Positions 33,714-45,582 of a stretch of 64,000 nt of DNA are shown piece by piece. Position 1 is the stretch's first letter. Every line of letters begins with the position of its first letter. The DNA is from Pseudopyrenochaeta lycopersici. Taxonomy: Eukaryota; Ascomycota; Dothideomycetes; Pleosporales; Pseudopyrenochaetaceae. Made by a program: the position numbers and the translations under genes. The stretch lies in contig NHZP01000081.1 in assembly GCA_003313425.1 (NCBI GenBank), positions 1 to 64,000 of the forward strand, given 5' to 3'. Under the pieces are notes generated by a model. That model did not search any database and was not told the origin of the DNA. It saw nothing but the letters and a program-made list of their open reading frames with translations.

Positions 33714-34496
33714 TTACCAAAAACGAGTGCAACTCAACCAGTTCCTTCCCGATGGTAGTACTGCTCCCACAGCGTCACTGATCCCAGTAAACCAATACGA
33801 CTCTCTACATGGCCGTACCCCGGAAAATTCATCTACTCGAACAAACCTAGCCTTAAAAAATTGTACATACGCACAAGGCTCACACTTTCTACGCGCCGTA
33901 CATGCGCAATCGACACACGTACTGTACCACCCATTGTCCAACGAGTACAACAATATAGAAGACGTCATAAAAGTATCCGCCCTCTGCCCTTCTGGTAGGA
34001 TGAGAAGGGGTACTATGCGTTCCACGACCACATCGAGTGCCTCTACCGAGAGCTGCGCAAAAGCAACCTGGCTCTCGACCACCCCATCCGGGTGGAGTGC
34101 ATCCACCTTGAGGACCAGGAGCGACTGCCGGGTCCCACCTTCGGCACTAAGTTCCTTATAATCTTTTAGACAAAATATATGCTGTTGCTCCACACACTGT
34201 TGAGAGAGTCGTCCACTTTCTTTAGTTACCCACCAAGATTGTCTCCCCGACAAATCCAAGAAGATTGTGAGAGACATCCCGCGTTCCACTAGCGCTGCTA
34301 CTCCGTCAGTTTTAGAAGACGAGTGGGAAAAAAGACACTGACTATGCACGTGACCTCTCACGCATTGCCGCTCCGCACCTGTCTCTACAGACAATAGGAA
34401 AAAACTTCCTTCCTCCAACGCTTCTAGAAGAGACAAGAAGCTTATAGCAGAAACAGCCTCCGCATTGCCAGTGCCCTGCCCGGCTTGCGACTCCAT
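33714..34496 (-). CDS. WWVTKESG-family protein with readable intron (cassette 22)
   Basis: Exon 1 34343-34496 (MESQAGQGTG...) and exon 2 33714-34294; 244 aa. The 48-nt intron (GTCAGT donor, ACTGAC branch-like site, TAGCAG end) is stop-free and in frame, so retention would add 16 residues. Exon 2 shows WWVTKESGRLS, SLLVLKVDALHPDG, VDCACTARRKCEPC and WFTGISDAVG. Promoter AATATATC at about 34573-34580. Confidence 0.73.
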   Translation of the reverse strand: MESQAGQGTGNAEAVSAISFLSLLEALEEGSFFLLSVETGAERQCVRGHVHSQCLFSHSSSKTDGVAALVERGMSLTIFLDLSGRQSWWVTKESGRLSQQCVEQQHIFCLKDYKELSAEGGTRQSLLVLKVDALHPDGVVESQVAFAQLSVEALDVVVERIVPLLILPEGQRADTFMTSSILLYSLDNGWYSTCVDCACTARRKCEPCAYVQFFKARFVRVDEFSGVRPCRESYWFTGISDAVGAVLPSGRNWLSCTRFW

Positions 34497-35289
34497 CGCG
34501 CGGTAATACAAGAAGAAAACAAACCCTTGAGGAAGTGAAGCACATCCGTGAACACAGATTCTCTGTTCGTGTGATATATTCATGTCCATGCTGTCTTCGC
34601 CAAGAAATGCTAGTCCCTAGTGAGCAACCAAATGCACATTCCATGCGTCTATAGCTATAGACCAATCAGACAACTGATTGAGGACGGAGTGGGGGCAGGA
34701 GTGCCACCCACGGGTAACCCAGCGTCATCTGACTCACACAGTCCGTGCTTCGTGTTACTTAAGCGTGCATGGCCCCTAGGCTTTAAAAAGCCTACCGCTT
34801 CGCTGTTCCCTCCAGTCACAGGCCCTGCTTAGGTGTAAAGTGTCAGGGGTAAGGAGCGCAAGGCTCCTGACCACTTGACAACTTTCTAGTGAAAGGAATC
34901 ATATATAGGCGGAACGCCACACTAGAAAGTTGATTTCTGGTCTGTGCGCGAAATCCGCGCCACACCCAGGTGACTCTGCATGGCCTCCAGCCACTGTGAA
35001 ATTGGACTTAGCCAATTTTTTATTTTTTTTTGATGTTCCATCCCAAGGGCGCCCACACCCTTCCTGACCAAGCTACGCACCACAACTTCTTCGTTCCTCG
35101 AATAGCCATACCATTACTACATTAGTACCTATTCCTATATATACTATACTAAAGAATATTAGTCTATAATCATAATCTCATAGCGTAATACATGAAATAC
35201 TTCATCCTACTAACGTACCGTTTCTACTACCTTAGCATACTCCATATACACGCTTAACCATGAAAGGAACCTACAACTACTATGTTACT

Positions 35290-36071
35290 ATAACATATGG
35301 CAACTTAACTAGTTATCTCCTGATGGTTCTACTATGCCAACAGCCTCACTGATCCCAGCAAACTAGTCAAACTCCGTGCGCGGCCATACACCGCAAAACC
35401 CATCTGAAAGGACAAACTATGATAGAGTGACATGTATTCTCACTACGCTCACACATCGTATCTTCACGGTACACACCCTTACTAGAATACCCATCCTCCA
35501 ACAAGTCGAACAAACTATCGACAACCAACGCATGAGCAGCGTGCCGATTACCGGGTGTCAGACAAGGTAAGATGTGCCTTTGCAGCGCATGTAGTGCTTC
35601 CTCAGACAATAGCCCAAATGCAACAGAGCTCCGCACTTGACCCCTATAAGGGATATCCACCTTAAAAACTAGAACTGACTGCCAGGTGCCCCCCTGGCTA
35701 CTAAAGCGCTCGTAGTCTTCCAGACAAAGTGTATGCTGTTCCTCTACACACTGCCGAGGGGGCTGCCCGCTCACCTCTGTAAGCCACCAAGACTGGCTTC
35801 CCGACAACTCCACGTGAACCGTGAGAGACACATTGCGTCCCACAAGCTCTGCTACTCCGTTAGTTGGGGGGCCTCCCCTACTGACATCTCCAACGAGACA
35901 AAGAGAAAGAGATCACCTACCCGACACGTGATCCATCACGACTCCATATTCTATACCTGTCCCTAGAAGTACCCCACGGGAAGTCCCTTCCTTTAACGCT
36001 TCTAAAAGATATAAGAACCTTCTTGTAGCACTAGGACCCGCCATAGTGCCCTGTCCAGGCCGCGACACCAT
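35290..36071 (-). pseudogene. WWVTKESG-family gene with broken 3' end (cassette 23)
   Basis: Exon 1 35921-36071, intron 35849-35920 (72 nt, GTAGGT donor, ACTAAC branch site, TAGCAG end), exon 2 to about 35290. The frame is good up to DLLEDGYSSKG and then shifts; it closes at TGA 35367, giving 210 aa. The expected C-terminal block is recognisable beyond in another frame, but two conserved Trp codons there are TAG. TATAAG promoter at about 36139-36146. Confidence 0.72.
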
Positions 36072-36738
36072 CGCAGTATAGTAGAGAGAAAAACCTATAC
36101 AGTATAGAACACCTCCGTGAAGGGGAGGGTGTCCCCCCTCTTATATCTCTCGATATCTGTCTTGCGCAATGCCAAGACCACCTAGTCCCTAGTTGGCACG
36201 AGTGTGCGCCCTCCATGAATCTATCTCCATAGACCAATCAAACAACTGATTGAGAGCGTGGTGGGGCCAAGAGTGTCTCCCACGTGCAAACCAAGGTCAG
36301 ATGACCCGCACAGTCCGTGCTTCGCGTTGCTTACAGGGGCTCTTGCCTCTAGGCTTTAAAAAGCCTAACCCTTCGGTACTCCCTCCAGTCGTGGCAACGC
36401 ATACGTGTAAAGTGTCCAGGGTCAGGCAGCACGAGGCTGCCGACCACTTGACAACTTTCTAGTGAAAGGAATCATATATACACTCGAAAGTTGACGGAAT
36501 GGGCCCGTGCCCATCACAACCCGTCTGTGCGCAAAACGCGCCACAGCAACCCAGCGTGACTCTGCATGACCGTCAGCCACACGGAAAATGGACTTACGCA
36601 TTTTTTTTTGAAGGTTCGACGTTCCATCTGAAGGGCTCCCACCCTTAACAATGAAGCTGCGCAATAATAACTTCTCATTGTTCCAATGTTCCCACTCTTA
36701 CAAAATTAGTACTGCTGCCCCATAATAACAGCTGTCAG

Positions 36739-37562
36739 TCAACTTAACGACAACCAGTTGATGCTATTGCGAATATCTCCCACAGCATCCGTAACGCCGC
36801 TCCACCAGTGTCCTTCGCCGAGAGGAAACAATCCACAAAACCTCCACTGCTCTACAAACAGCCCTGCCTGGTTGCAATTCGTTATGCAACTATCGCATAC
36901 TCCACAAATCGTACAACTACACAAACAACCACTGGAAAAGGCACCAGCCTCCAGCAACGCAAAAACATTCTGTGCAAGACGCACCCACAGCGTCACTGCA
37001 TATCTCCCAAGCGGTGCCTCTACACCGCACGCCTGCTCTCCAAAAAGTCCAACAAGCATGGGGACAACCCGATGCTCAATCACCCAAAGCGAATGACCAC
37101 TAAGTTCGCTAACAAGCACTTCACTCCATTGCACAGTCTCCGCCCAGAAACGTGTACTAAGCTTCACGACAGCATACGCAGTCCGTACCATAACACGAGG
37201 GTGACGAGGGTGTTCAACTCCAACACCACTGGAGATGTAAGGAACCCGTCCGGTCTCCTCTGTAAGCCTCCAGGATACTTTGCCATCCAGCAAGACACAC
37301 GTGACTGAAATGTGCTGCTCCACCAGCACTACAAGGGTATTAGCCAGAGTCCCTCCCTACAAGAAGGAAATGGAGAGCGCACACCATGCACATGCTCCCA
37401 TAAAAACCGCAAGTCAGCAGTCTCCACAGCGGCAACGTGGCCTATCGAGCCACACACATAATGCCGAAGCCACGACAGTAACGCCCTGTCCGCCTCCAGA
37501 ACAGAACAGCCGATCTGCTCACACAGGGCAACCAGCTCTCCAAGCTGCCTTGAAAAGGACAT
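36739..37562 (-). CDS. Divergent two-exon family protein (cassette 24)
   Basis: Exon 1 37385-37562 and exon 2 36739-37328; 255 aa. The donor is an unusual GTGTGC; the 56-nt intron contains GGCTAAT and ends TTGTAG. The join gives HVHVLVEQHISVTC, the family pattern. Exon 2 has VSWRLTEETGRVP, a CxC..CxxC cluster (CLCSCTICGVCDSC) and WWSGVTDAVG. The TATA box (37747-37754) is about 190 nt upstream of the chosen ATG, so an extra 5' exon may exist; an earlier ATG near 37640 opens a short frame. Confidence 0.62.
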
Positions 37563-38480
37563 ACCTGTTTAACCAAAGGAACGCAGCTCCCTGCTATTCA
37601 ATGATCTATTGTTTCGTTTTTAGGGACGAAACCAGTTCCCAAACCCTAATGGCATACACCATAAACTAACACAAGCGATACAATCGTAATGTACCGTTGT
37701 TACTACATAGTAGAGAACACTCCGTGAGCGGGGGAAGGCCTCCCCCTCTTATATTTTGATGTCCATGCTGTCCTTGCCAAGACACACTAGTCCCTAGGGA
37801 GCAACAGAGTGCCCCTTCCATGTTGTCTACATTCATAGACCAATCAAAGCATCGATTGAATAAAATGTGGGTAACCTGAGATCAGATGACCTGCACAGTC
37901 CGTGCTTCGTGTTACTTACCGGGGTCTCTTGCCCTAAACTAATTCTAGTTTACCGCTTCGCTGTTCCCTCCAGTCACGGCCAGAGCTTACAGGTAAAGTG
38001 TCCAGGGTAACCAGCGCAAGGCTGGTGACCACTTGACAACTTTCTAGTGAAAGGAATCATATATACACAAGAAAGTTGACAGAATGGGCCCGTGCCCAAC
38101 ACAACCCATGTCTGCGCTCCCCGCGCCACAGCCCCCATGTGACCCAGCATCGCCTCCAGCCACACAGGAATCGGACTTAGCCAATTTTGAGACAGAATTG
38201 ATGGAACATCAACAGGGTCGACACCCCCCACAATATAGCTTCGGTATAAATAATAATGCATTGTTCGCACAATCCAATAACACCTACATAATACAGTCAG
38301 CACTCATTCCTGCGTACAACTTTTGTCTTAGAAAAAGAAGTTAAGAAAACAAAAAGAGCGACAAAATAAAAACATTGCGCACAATCCTCCACATGCTACC
38401 GCCCTCCTTGTATATCCATAACTAAAGAACATCCTCTCTACTACTCACAAATATTACCACTGTTCGTTACAACAGCCAGA

Positions 38481-39181
38481 CTACATCCGTCGTGTTAATG
38501 ATACAGTATGGTTGGGGAGCGGAGGCGACAATTCCGCGGCCAAAGCTACCTCAAAAGCTCGCGCAACGCTCTCTACACAGCGATCACACGCCGTAAACCC
38601 ACGGGCACCAAGGAAAATGGACTTAGCCATTTTTTTGAGAGATGGTGGTTCCTCCGATATCTGCGGAGACCCTAGACCTGCCAAGCGTGTCTCAAAAAAC
38701 TCCATCACCTTGACTGAGTTCCCAAGCAGGGCCCCATCCTGCTGCACAAGACGCGGCAAAACACCCGTTACAACCGCATCCAGCGCCTCCACCGAAAGAT
38801 CCCCAAACGCAACCATGCGACGTGGGGTGCCATCCGGTTTTACGGTCTCCACCTGCAACAAAAGCCGTGAGAACGGCCCACAGATGCGCCCCCGCCTGAG
38901 ACAATCACAGCTCTCCAAGCCCTCAGAACTGACGCTGGGTGGGACGGTAAGCCACCAAACCTGTTCACCATCCCGCTTCACATGGCAAGTCACAGAAGTC
39001 TTCTGTTCCACAAGATCTACACAACTGTTAGTTGGGGGACCCCAACTCGGGAAGAGAACATCCACATACGTTGAATGTGCATCCGCACCCCTTGAATTTG
39101 GCTTTCTGTCCCTACAAAAGGCTCCGCCTTACTACCAGACACCAACGGGTCTATACACTCTGCACACCCTTCGAGAACCAT
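38481..39181 (-). CDS. Two-exon family protein fused to common-region sequence (cassette 25)
   Basis: Exon 1 39070-39181 (MVLEGCAEC..., with EPFVGTES matching other exon-1 tails) and exon 2 38481-39016; 215 aa. The 53-nt intron has a GTATGT donor, AACTAAC and GTGTAG. The first half of exon 2 is normal (HLVEQKTSVTCHV, WWLTVPP, AFGDLSVEALDAVV). From about codon 150 the C-terminus is replaced: the frame reads antisense through a copy of the right-module hairpin (38611-38653), giving KKMAKSIFLG. The family's Cys cluster and ISDAVG block are lost. TATATAAC promoter at about 39323-39330. Confidence 0.66.
38611..38653. repeat. Right-module fragment inside a gene (cassette 25)
   Basis: The stretch GGAAAATGGACTTAGCCATT plus the following T run and GATGG element is the right-module hairpin normally found 100-200 nt after the joint. 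This cassette also has its proper copy near 38165. The second copy lies within the coding frame. Confidence 0.85.
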
Positions 39182-39924
39182 CTCTCTCTTGGGAACTCAC
39201 ACGTGACGTTACGTGTTCGACCTACCAACGATGGTATCCTTCCCAGGAAGTACGGCTACCGCAACGTAAAAAAAAAAACTACATTGTGTAGAACACTCCG
39301 TTACAACAGCTCCACTGTTCATGTTATATACATCTCTGCCTTGCGCAATGCCAAGACCACCTAGTCCCTAGCAGGCAATGGGCTGCCCCGTCCCTGCGTC
39401 TATGTCCATAGCCCAATCAGAAGCCTGATTGAAAGAAAATGCGGCACAGCAGCGTCATCTGACACGCCACGTCCGTGCTCTGCTCTGCTTACAGGGGCTT
39501 ATGCCTCTAAACTAATTCTAGTTTAACCCTTCGGTACTCCCTCCAGTCGTGGCAACGCATACGTGTAAAGTGTCAGGGGTCAAGGAGCGCAAGGCTCCTG
39601 ACCACTTGACAACTTTCTAGTGAAAGGAATCATATATACACTCGAAAGTTGACAGAATGGGCCCGTGCCCCAACTCGACCCGTCTGTGCGCAGAACGCGC
39701 CACAGCTAACGTGACTCTGCATGGCCCTCCAGCCACAGGGAAAATGGACTTACGCATTTTTTTTTGAAGATTCGATGTTCCATTTTAAGGGTTCACACCC
39801 TTACTAACCAAGCTCTGTAATACAATTTTTTCAATTGTTTAGGGTTCTGTATAAGTTCTATATAATACGATCAATACAAATAACTATATGCTACGTTTAT
39901 TTCAAATTCAACAAAAACAATAAC

Positions 39925-40781
39925 TTAAGAGAGTCGCTTACTATTTCGTACTACTTCATCAAAAACAGCCGCCCCTTTGGCATAACCTGGCACAGTGGTA
40001 TAACCATCCCACCAATCGCTCCCGTCCACAATGCCATTAACATCGTCAACGGTCAAAACCTTTATGTCCACAGACAGAGCAGCAAAGGCACATGCTCCGC
40101 ACACAGAACCAGCTACTGTGCAGACACACCCTACTGCCCCCATAAAGCCTCCGATCTCCACATGACGGAACACCTCTTGCACAGCTGTCACCGCAACTAC
40201 CGTGCGCTTACGACGCAACACAGTGCGATTAGGATTCTTTACAATTCTCCCATAGAGAACACCGGCTAGGACCGGCCCGATCCCCCGTGCTACAGCCAGT
40301 AGCGAGCTCTTACATAGCGGCAACACTGCAACCGCACCAGCCGCAGTAACCACTACATGGGCACGCATTACGCGTGAGGAAGATCCTTCATAACTTATCG
40401 ATGTGTCTCCACCACAAGAGCGCTGGTCTTTCATAAGCAGCCACTTCATTGTGCCACCGTCAGTGACAACACAGCTCACTGAAACACAGTGATGCAGAAG
40501 CACTACGTGATGTTCAGCATAGCATAGATGTACCATGTTCTACACTCACATTCCATGTGTGCTACAACAAATGCAAATGGGACCTCCATCCCATTACCAC
40601 ACCAGCGCTGACAACTGTCACGTATTTGCTCCAGCCACGCTCTTGCTCGGGCATCCACCCATAAGCGCAAATATCTCTTGCTCCACAACACCGCGACATC
40701 TCTCCAAGTCGCATTACTCAAACGTTCCACATCCCATTTCATAGGAGCCCCGTTGGGCGAGGGTCCCAAAAGGGTACCCAT
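39925..40781 (-). CDS. Divergent two-exon family protein with F-box-like exon 1 (cassette 26)
   Basis: Exon 1 40550-40781 and exon 2 39925-40502; 269 aa. Intron 47 nt, GTGAGT donor, GCTGAAC branch-like site, ACGTAG end. Exon 1 contains WDVERLSNATWRDVAVLWSK followed by RLWVDARARAW, with F-box-like spacing. Exon 2 begins LLLHHCVSVSCVV and has MKWLLMKDQRS for the WWVTKESG block and CVCTVAGSVCGAC for the Cys cluster, but the ISDAVG end is not recognisable. TATATAAC promoter at about 40907-40915; an out-of-frame ATG lies between it and the start. Confidence 0.62.
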
Positions 40782-41518
40782 AAAGGCCTTCGATGGTGCA
40801 CTAGGAGCACATCCGTGAAAAGTGTGCCACACAATATCCACCAGAATATTATGCGTATCCCAAGGGAATGTAAAACACACTCCGTGCCAACAGCAGAGAC
40901 GCTGTTGTTATATATGTCCCCGTCTTGCGCGCCGCCAAGAAATACCAGTCCCTAGTGGGCAGTATACTGCCTAGTCCCCGTGTCTATGTTCATAGACCAA
41001 TCAGACTAACGTCCTGAAAAAGAGTGGGCAAACCAAGGTCAAACGACCCGCACCGTCCGTGCTCTGGCTTACTTACAGGGGGCAGCGCCTCTAGTCTTAT
41101 TCAAGACTAACCCTTCGGTACTCGCTCCACTCACAGGCTCTGCTTAATTGTAAAGTGTCTAGGATCAGAAGCGCAAGGCTCCTGACCACTTGACAACTTT
41201 CTAGTGAAAGGAATCATATATAGGCGGTTCGCCACACTAGAAAGTTGAGGGAGGGTCTGTGCGCGAAATCCGCGCCACACCCAACCCATGTGTGCTCTCC
41301 CGAGCCACACTGACTCTGCGTGTCTTCCAGCCACACACAATTGGACTTAGCCAAAAAAATTTCAATGTTTTTTTTTTGGACTTACCGTTTTTTTGATTTT
41401 TGTTGTTCCACAACTCGATATACTGAATCTGTTTACACACTCTATACAACCATTCCATCAATCAGGCATTCGCCCACTAAATAAACAAAACCTCTGTCCC
41501 TTACAATAAAATAAGGCA

Positions 41519-42406
41519 CTACGTACTACAACCAGTTCCTTCCGCACATGCACACTGCAACCACGGCGTACAGTCCTCTGTAATACAACCCCTGGCGTCT
41601 GTCACGCCATGAAACCATGACTGTGGTTCAACCTCTTCCAATGCATCATGATGACCCCAGTACGGTGGCAACACACCAAACAACCGGAGCCGTTTTGGGA
41701 CCGCCTCGCACTCACCACACGGTAAAAGATAACCTTCCAGGCCACACGCGCAGTCACGCCTGCTACTAAAGAAACCACGCTCCAACAGGTTCCAATACCC
41801 CATATCTCCCAAGTAACGCGCATAACGATGATAGGACGCCCCGGGAATTATCCGATGCCGTAACACATACAATGTATCCACAGTTAACATCGCAATCCAT
41901 GAGGAAATACGTAAACAGCGAGGAGAGACGCTCGGGGGGAGCGCGCGTTCATCAACAACTACCAAGTAGGATGACACAGAAGAAGCATCCGCTTGCTCAA
42001 TACACTCGCACGGGGTAAGTCCACTCTCCCTGGTAAGCCACCATGTTCGTCGCCTACTCATCCTAACGTGAAGTGTCACTGAAACACCTTGCTCCACAAG
42101 AACTGTCCCAGTTAGTAGGGAGTCTCTCAACTTATATAGAGAGAAAAGAAAGCACTCGCCGTGCACGTGATCCATCACCATATCCAATTCTATATCGGTG
42201 CCTGAAAAGGGCTCCAGGCATACTCCCTCGGGCTGCATCCGCACCCACAGTCTAAAGAAACATTCTTTAAAAAAGTCCATCCGGTACAGGCTGGCCACCA
42301 GCTCTGAGAACGTCGACCCCGCGACGAGTGACTCCATCACCATCAACCAAATATCGCCTGGAAGCCTCCTTCGGCGATCACCTGTAACAAATGTGAAGAA
42401 CCGCAT
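41519..42406 (-). CDS. F-box-like two-exon family protein with GC-AG intron (cassette 27)
   Basis: Exon 1 42160-42406 and exon 2 41519-42102; 276 aa. Exon 1 residues about 14-55 (RLPGDIWLMVMESLV...LYRMDFFKECFFRLW) look like an F-box and are followed by EPFSGTDIEL and DHVHG. The 57-nt intron begins GCGAGT instead of GTGAGT and ends CTAACTGGGACAG; it is stop-free and in frame, so splicing may be optional. Exon 2 has VLVEQGVSVTLHV, TWWLTRESGLTP, DCACGLEGYLLPCGEC and WFHGVTDARG. The promoter TATA is weak (TTAAGAGAGG near 42470). Confidence 0.7.
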   Translation of the reverse strand: MRFFTFVTGDRRRRLPGDIWLMVMESLVAGSTFSELVASLYRMDFFKECFFRLWVRMQPEGVCLEPFSGTDIELDMVMDHVHGECFLFSLYKLRDSLLTGTVLVEQGVSVTLHVRMSRRRTWWLTRESGLTPCECIEQADASSVSSYLVVVDERALPPSVSPRCLRISSWIAMLTVDTLYVLRHRIIPGASYHRYARYLGDMGYWNLLERGFFSSRRDCACGLEGYLLPCGECEAVPKRLRLFGVLPPYWGHHDALEEVEPQSWFHGVTDARGCITEDCTPWLQCACAEGTGCST

Positions 42407-43044
42407 CCTGCTACTATTGCTACACAAAGACACCACCTCCGTGGTAGAGAGAAGAGGCAGAGGGCACACCCCTCTCTTAACTACTCGTCGTCCCAAAGAC
42501 ATGGCAACGCCAAGAAGCGTTAGTCCCTAGCGAGCAAAGACGTGCCCATTCCATGAGGTTATCGCCATAGCCCAATCAGACGAAGAATCTGATAGAGTGT
42601 GGGGCCAAGGGTGCCACCCACGTGTAACCCAGCGTCATCTGACTCACACAGTCCGTGCTGCGTGTTACTTACAGGGGGCAATGGCCCCAAACTACAAGTA
42701 GCTTGACGCGTCCGCTTCTCGTTCCACTCGAGGCCACAGCTTAGATGTAAAGTGTCCAGGGTCTCCAGCACGAGGCTGGTGACCACTTGACAACTTTCTA
42801 GTGAAAGGAATCATATATAGGCGGAACGCCACACTAGAAAGTTGATTTCTGGCCTGTGCGCTCTCCGCGCCACACCCCCAGGTGACCCAACGTGCCCTCC
42901 AGCCACACATGAATTGGACTTACGCAATTTTTTTTCCAAAAATTTAAAATGATTTTCCAACACAATGTATATTCTATACCAATCCTAACTCCGTCTATCC
43001 CAAAACATAAAAAACTATACTAACTAAGTAAAACACAACCTGAT

Positions 43045-44106
43045 TCAGACACGGTAATACACCTTCGCAACAACAGCTTCCAATACACCTCCAACCCAGA
43101 TCTGCCCTTTACCAGTACCATCGTCGTTTACAACAGAAGTAGGTGTTACCATAACCCACAACTGGAAGTGATTGTTATCAACGGGACGATTATCCTCCTC
43201 AATCTCAAACTTTAACGCTTCGTTGAGAGTCCAATGAGCTTTAATCCTCTGGACACAAGATGTCGCACCCGTCGAAGAGTGCGCACCGAACGCGGGCTGG
43301 GGTACACTGATATTTACAGTCGTACACCCCTTAGACTTAACATACCCAGGTTCACCCCTCTCGCCAATACTGTAGTCCACAGTACCAATAGGCCCACTAG
43401 TACCCTTCTTCGTGGAGCACTTAAAAATGGTCCCATCAGGAGAGTTAAGGGAGTGACTAAAGACAACCTTCCCCTCCATATCCACGCTCTCCCGCTTCGT
43501 ATTCACTTCGTAGGGGCCGTCCGGGGTATCAAGCCCAGTCTCGTCAAGACGGTAAAGACGTTGTTGGTCCTGCTCTTTGCAGCCAATGAGAAAGTCACTC
43601 GGGACTCTATCCACCCCGGATTCAACACCGGCGAGATGACCTGGGTAACTGCGACACAGCACCGCGCTGAGCTCGAACCCAAAGGAATATGCGACCTTCA
43701 GATTGAGCGTGACACCTGTCACAACCACTTCTCGGCGTTTACGGTACTTGTCCGACAAGTAAGGCGCTGCCAACATTGGGCCTTGCGGTGGGATCCCCAT
43801 AGACACTGGCACCGCAAAATAACGCTGCTGATACTGCTCAGTGCTCGTCGGTGCGACGTAAAAAGGCCGCGCAGGGTACCCCGTCAGAACAACCGTCTGC
43901 TTCTGCCCTTGCTCCATTTCTTGGAGCTTCCGCTCCATACGAGCAAGCCGCGCTGTGCTAACGCCAGACCTCCGCACCTTCGGTCGAAAGGCCTTACTGT
44001 ACTTCCTCGTACTCCGTCCCGAAGAACCAGGCTTCGCTTTGGCCGAATAGCCTGAATAGCGCCCCTTCCGGCCATACCCATACTTACGTGATGTAGTGTA
44101 ACCCAT
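43045..44106 (-). CDS. Capsid-like protein, copy 2 (cassette 28)
   Basis: Identical over its whole cassette to the copy in cassette 21: 353 aa, ATG 44106, TATATAAA at about 44158-44166. The cassettes on either side differ from those next to copy 1, so this is a separate insertion or copy event and not a segmental duplication of a larger block. Confidence 0.6.
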   Translation of the reverse strand: MGYTTSRKYGYGRKGRYSGYSAKAKPGSSGRSTRKYSKAFRPKVRRSGVSTARLARMERKLQEMEQGQKQTVVLTGYPARPFYVAPTSTEQYQQRYFAVPVSMGIPPQGPMLAAPYLSDKYRKRREVVVTGVTLNLKVAYSFGFELSAVLCRSYPGHLAGVESGVDRVPSDFLIGCKEQDQQRLYRLDETGLDTPDGPYEVNTKRESVDMEGKVVFSHSLNSPDGTIFKCSTKKGTSGPIGTVDYSIGERGEPGYVKSKGCTTVNISVPQPAFGAHSSTGATSCVQRIKAHWTLNEALKFEIEEDNRPVDNNHFQLWVMVTPTSVVNDDGTGKGQIWVGGVLEAVVAKVYYRV

Positions 44107-44836
44107 ATTGCTCCACAAGCTGTCTGTCCAGACAGAAGAGGCGGGGGGAAGGACCCCTTTATATATCCACCCATGTAGGACACAGAGTAATCTTTGCCAA
44201 GATACACTACTCCGTAGAAAGAGGCACACTGCCCACTCCATGTGTTCCCGCCTCCACGTGACAAAAAGGCTAGCGCTTACAGGGGGCAATGGCCCTAAAC
44301 CCCAGGTGGTTTAACACTTCGTTGTTCGCTCCACTCACAGGCCCTGCTTACGTGTAAAGTGGCAAGGGTAACCAGCGCAAGGCTGGTGACCACTTGACAA
44401 CTTTCTAGTGAAAGGAATCATATATAGGCTGCGCCACACTAGAAAAGTTGATTTCTGCCCCGTGCGCACAATCTGCGCCACACCCCCAGGTGACCCAACA
44501 TGGCCCTCCAGCCACAACAAAATGGACTTAGCCAATTTTCGACGATTGATTTTTCAAAACATCGTCCATCCAACAAAAACATTCCATAGTTACCACGACC
44601 ATAACATACAGACAACAGCTGAAAAAAACGAGCTTTCCGATTACTTGTAAAATACGCAGACTGCTCTGCATCACAAACACTTAAAATAAGTATCATTAAT
44701 ACTACACTCTGATATTACATAGGAAGACATTCTACATACGTACAAAATTAACACAATAGTAAATTGCATGCCGCCCATACTCATGTCGACACTGTCATAG
44801 TGTAAACCTACACAACATAGTGAACACCCTAAACTC

Positions 44837-45582
44837 CTATGGTACTCCATACACAGACCCTGTAGATGTAGTAAAACAACAACTAAGCCACGGGAACTTA
44901 GTAATATCTCTCACCTTCGGGATATCGAGCGCATCTGTAACCCCAGTAAACCACCTCCGCTCTGGACACGGATATACACCTGTAAATCCATTCCGCCACA
45001 CCCACATCGCTCCGCTTCCTACGTTACTTCGGCAAGCCTGACAAACAGCGGCTAATGGACTACAGTCACACTCTGTAGACACCCCGTATCCACCTCTTGA
45101 CAAGAACGACGACATAAGCTGCGCCGCGTCCGCTGACGAAGCCACAACATCCCATTGGGGCAATACTCGCCCAAGTAGATTACACACGCTATACGTAGAA
45201 AGCTCCGCAAGACAAACCTCCGGTTGTTGGCTGTCAATGACAAAAACAACAGCAAGATACGCTGTTGGATAAGGCTGTCGAGCTTCATCCCATACACAAC
45301 TCGAACATTCTGTCTCCCGACAACGCTGGGGCAGCTGCCCGCTCTCCTTGTTGAGCCACCACTGTACAGACTCTGCACGAGCTACGCAGGTCACAGACAC
45401 AGACCGTACCACAAAGTCTGTGACTCCATTAGCGACTGGCCAGCCGGCGCACTACGATACAAACCGTTGAGATACACCTCTAACAACTTCAGCGTATCCA
45501 CTGTGGAAAGCGGCCCTACCGGCACACCTGAAGTAATAGATGCCACGCTCCCGCTGCCACAACACTCCGTAGAGCGATCCAT
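44837..45582 (-). CDS. Two-exon family protein (cassette 29)
   Basis: Exon 1 45465-45582 (MDRSTECCGS..., 39 aa) and exon 2 44837-45417; 232 aa. Intron 47 nt, GTTTGT donor, GCTAAT branch site, TCACAG end. After the splice: DFVVRSVSVTCV, VQWWLNKESGQLPQRC, STECDCSPLAAVCQAC, GVYPCPERRWFTGVTDAL. TATAAAAG promoter at about 45725-45733; left module is the short version. Confidence 0.72.
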
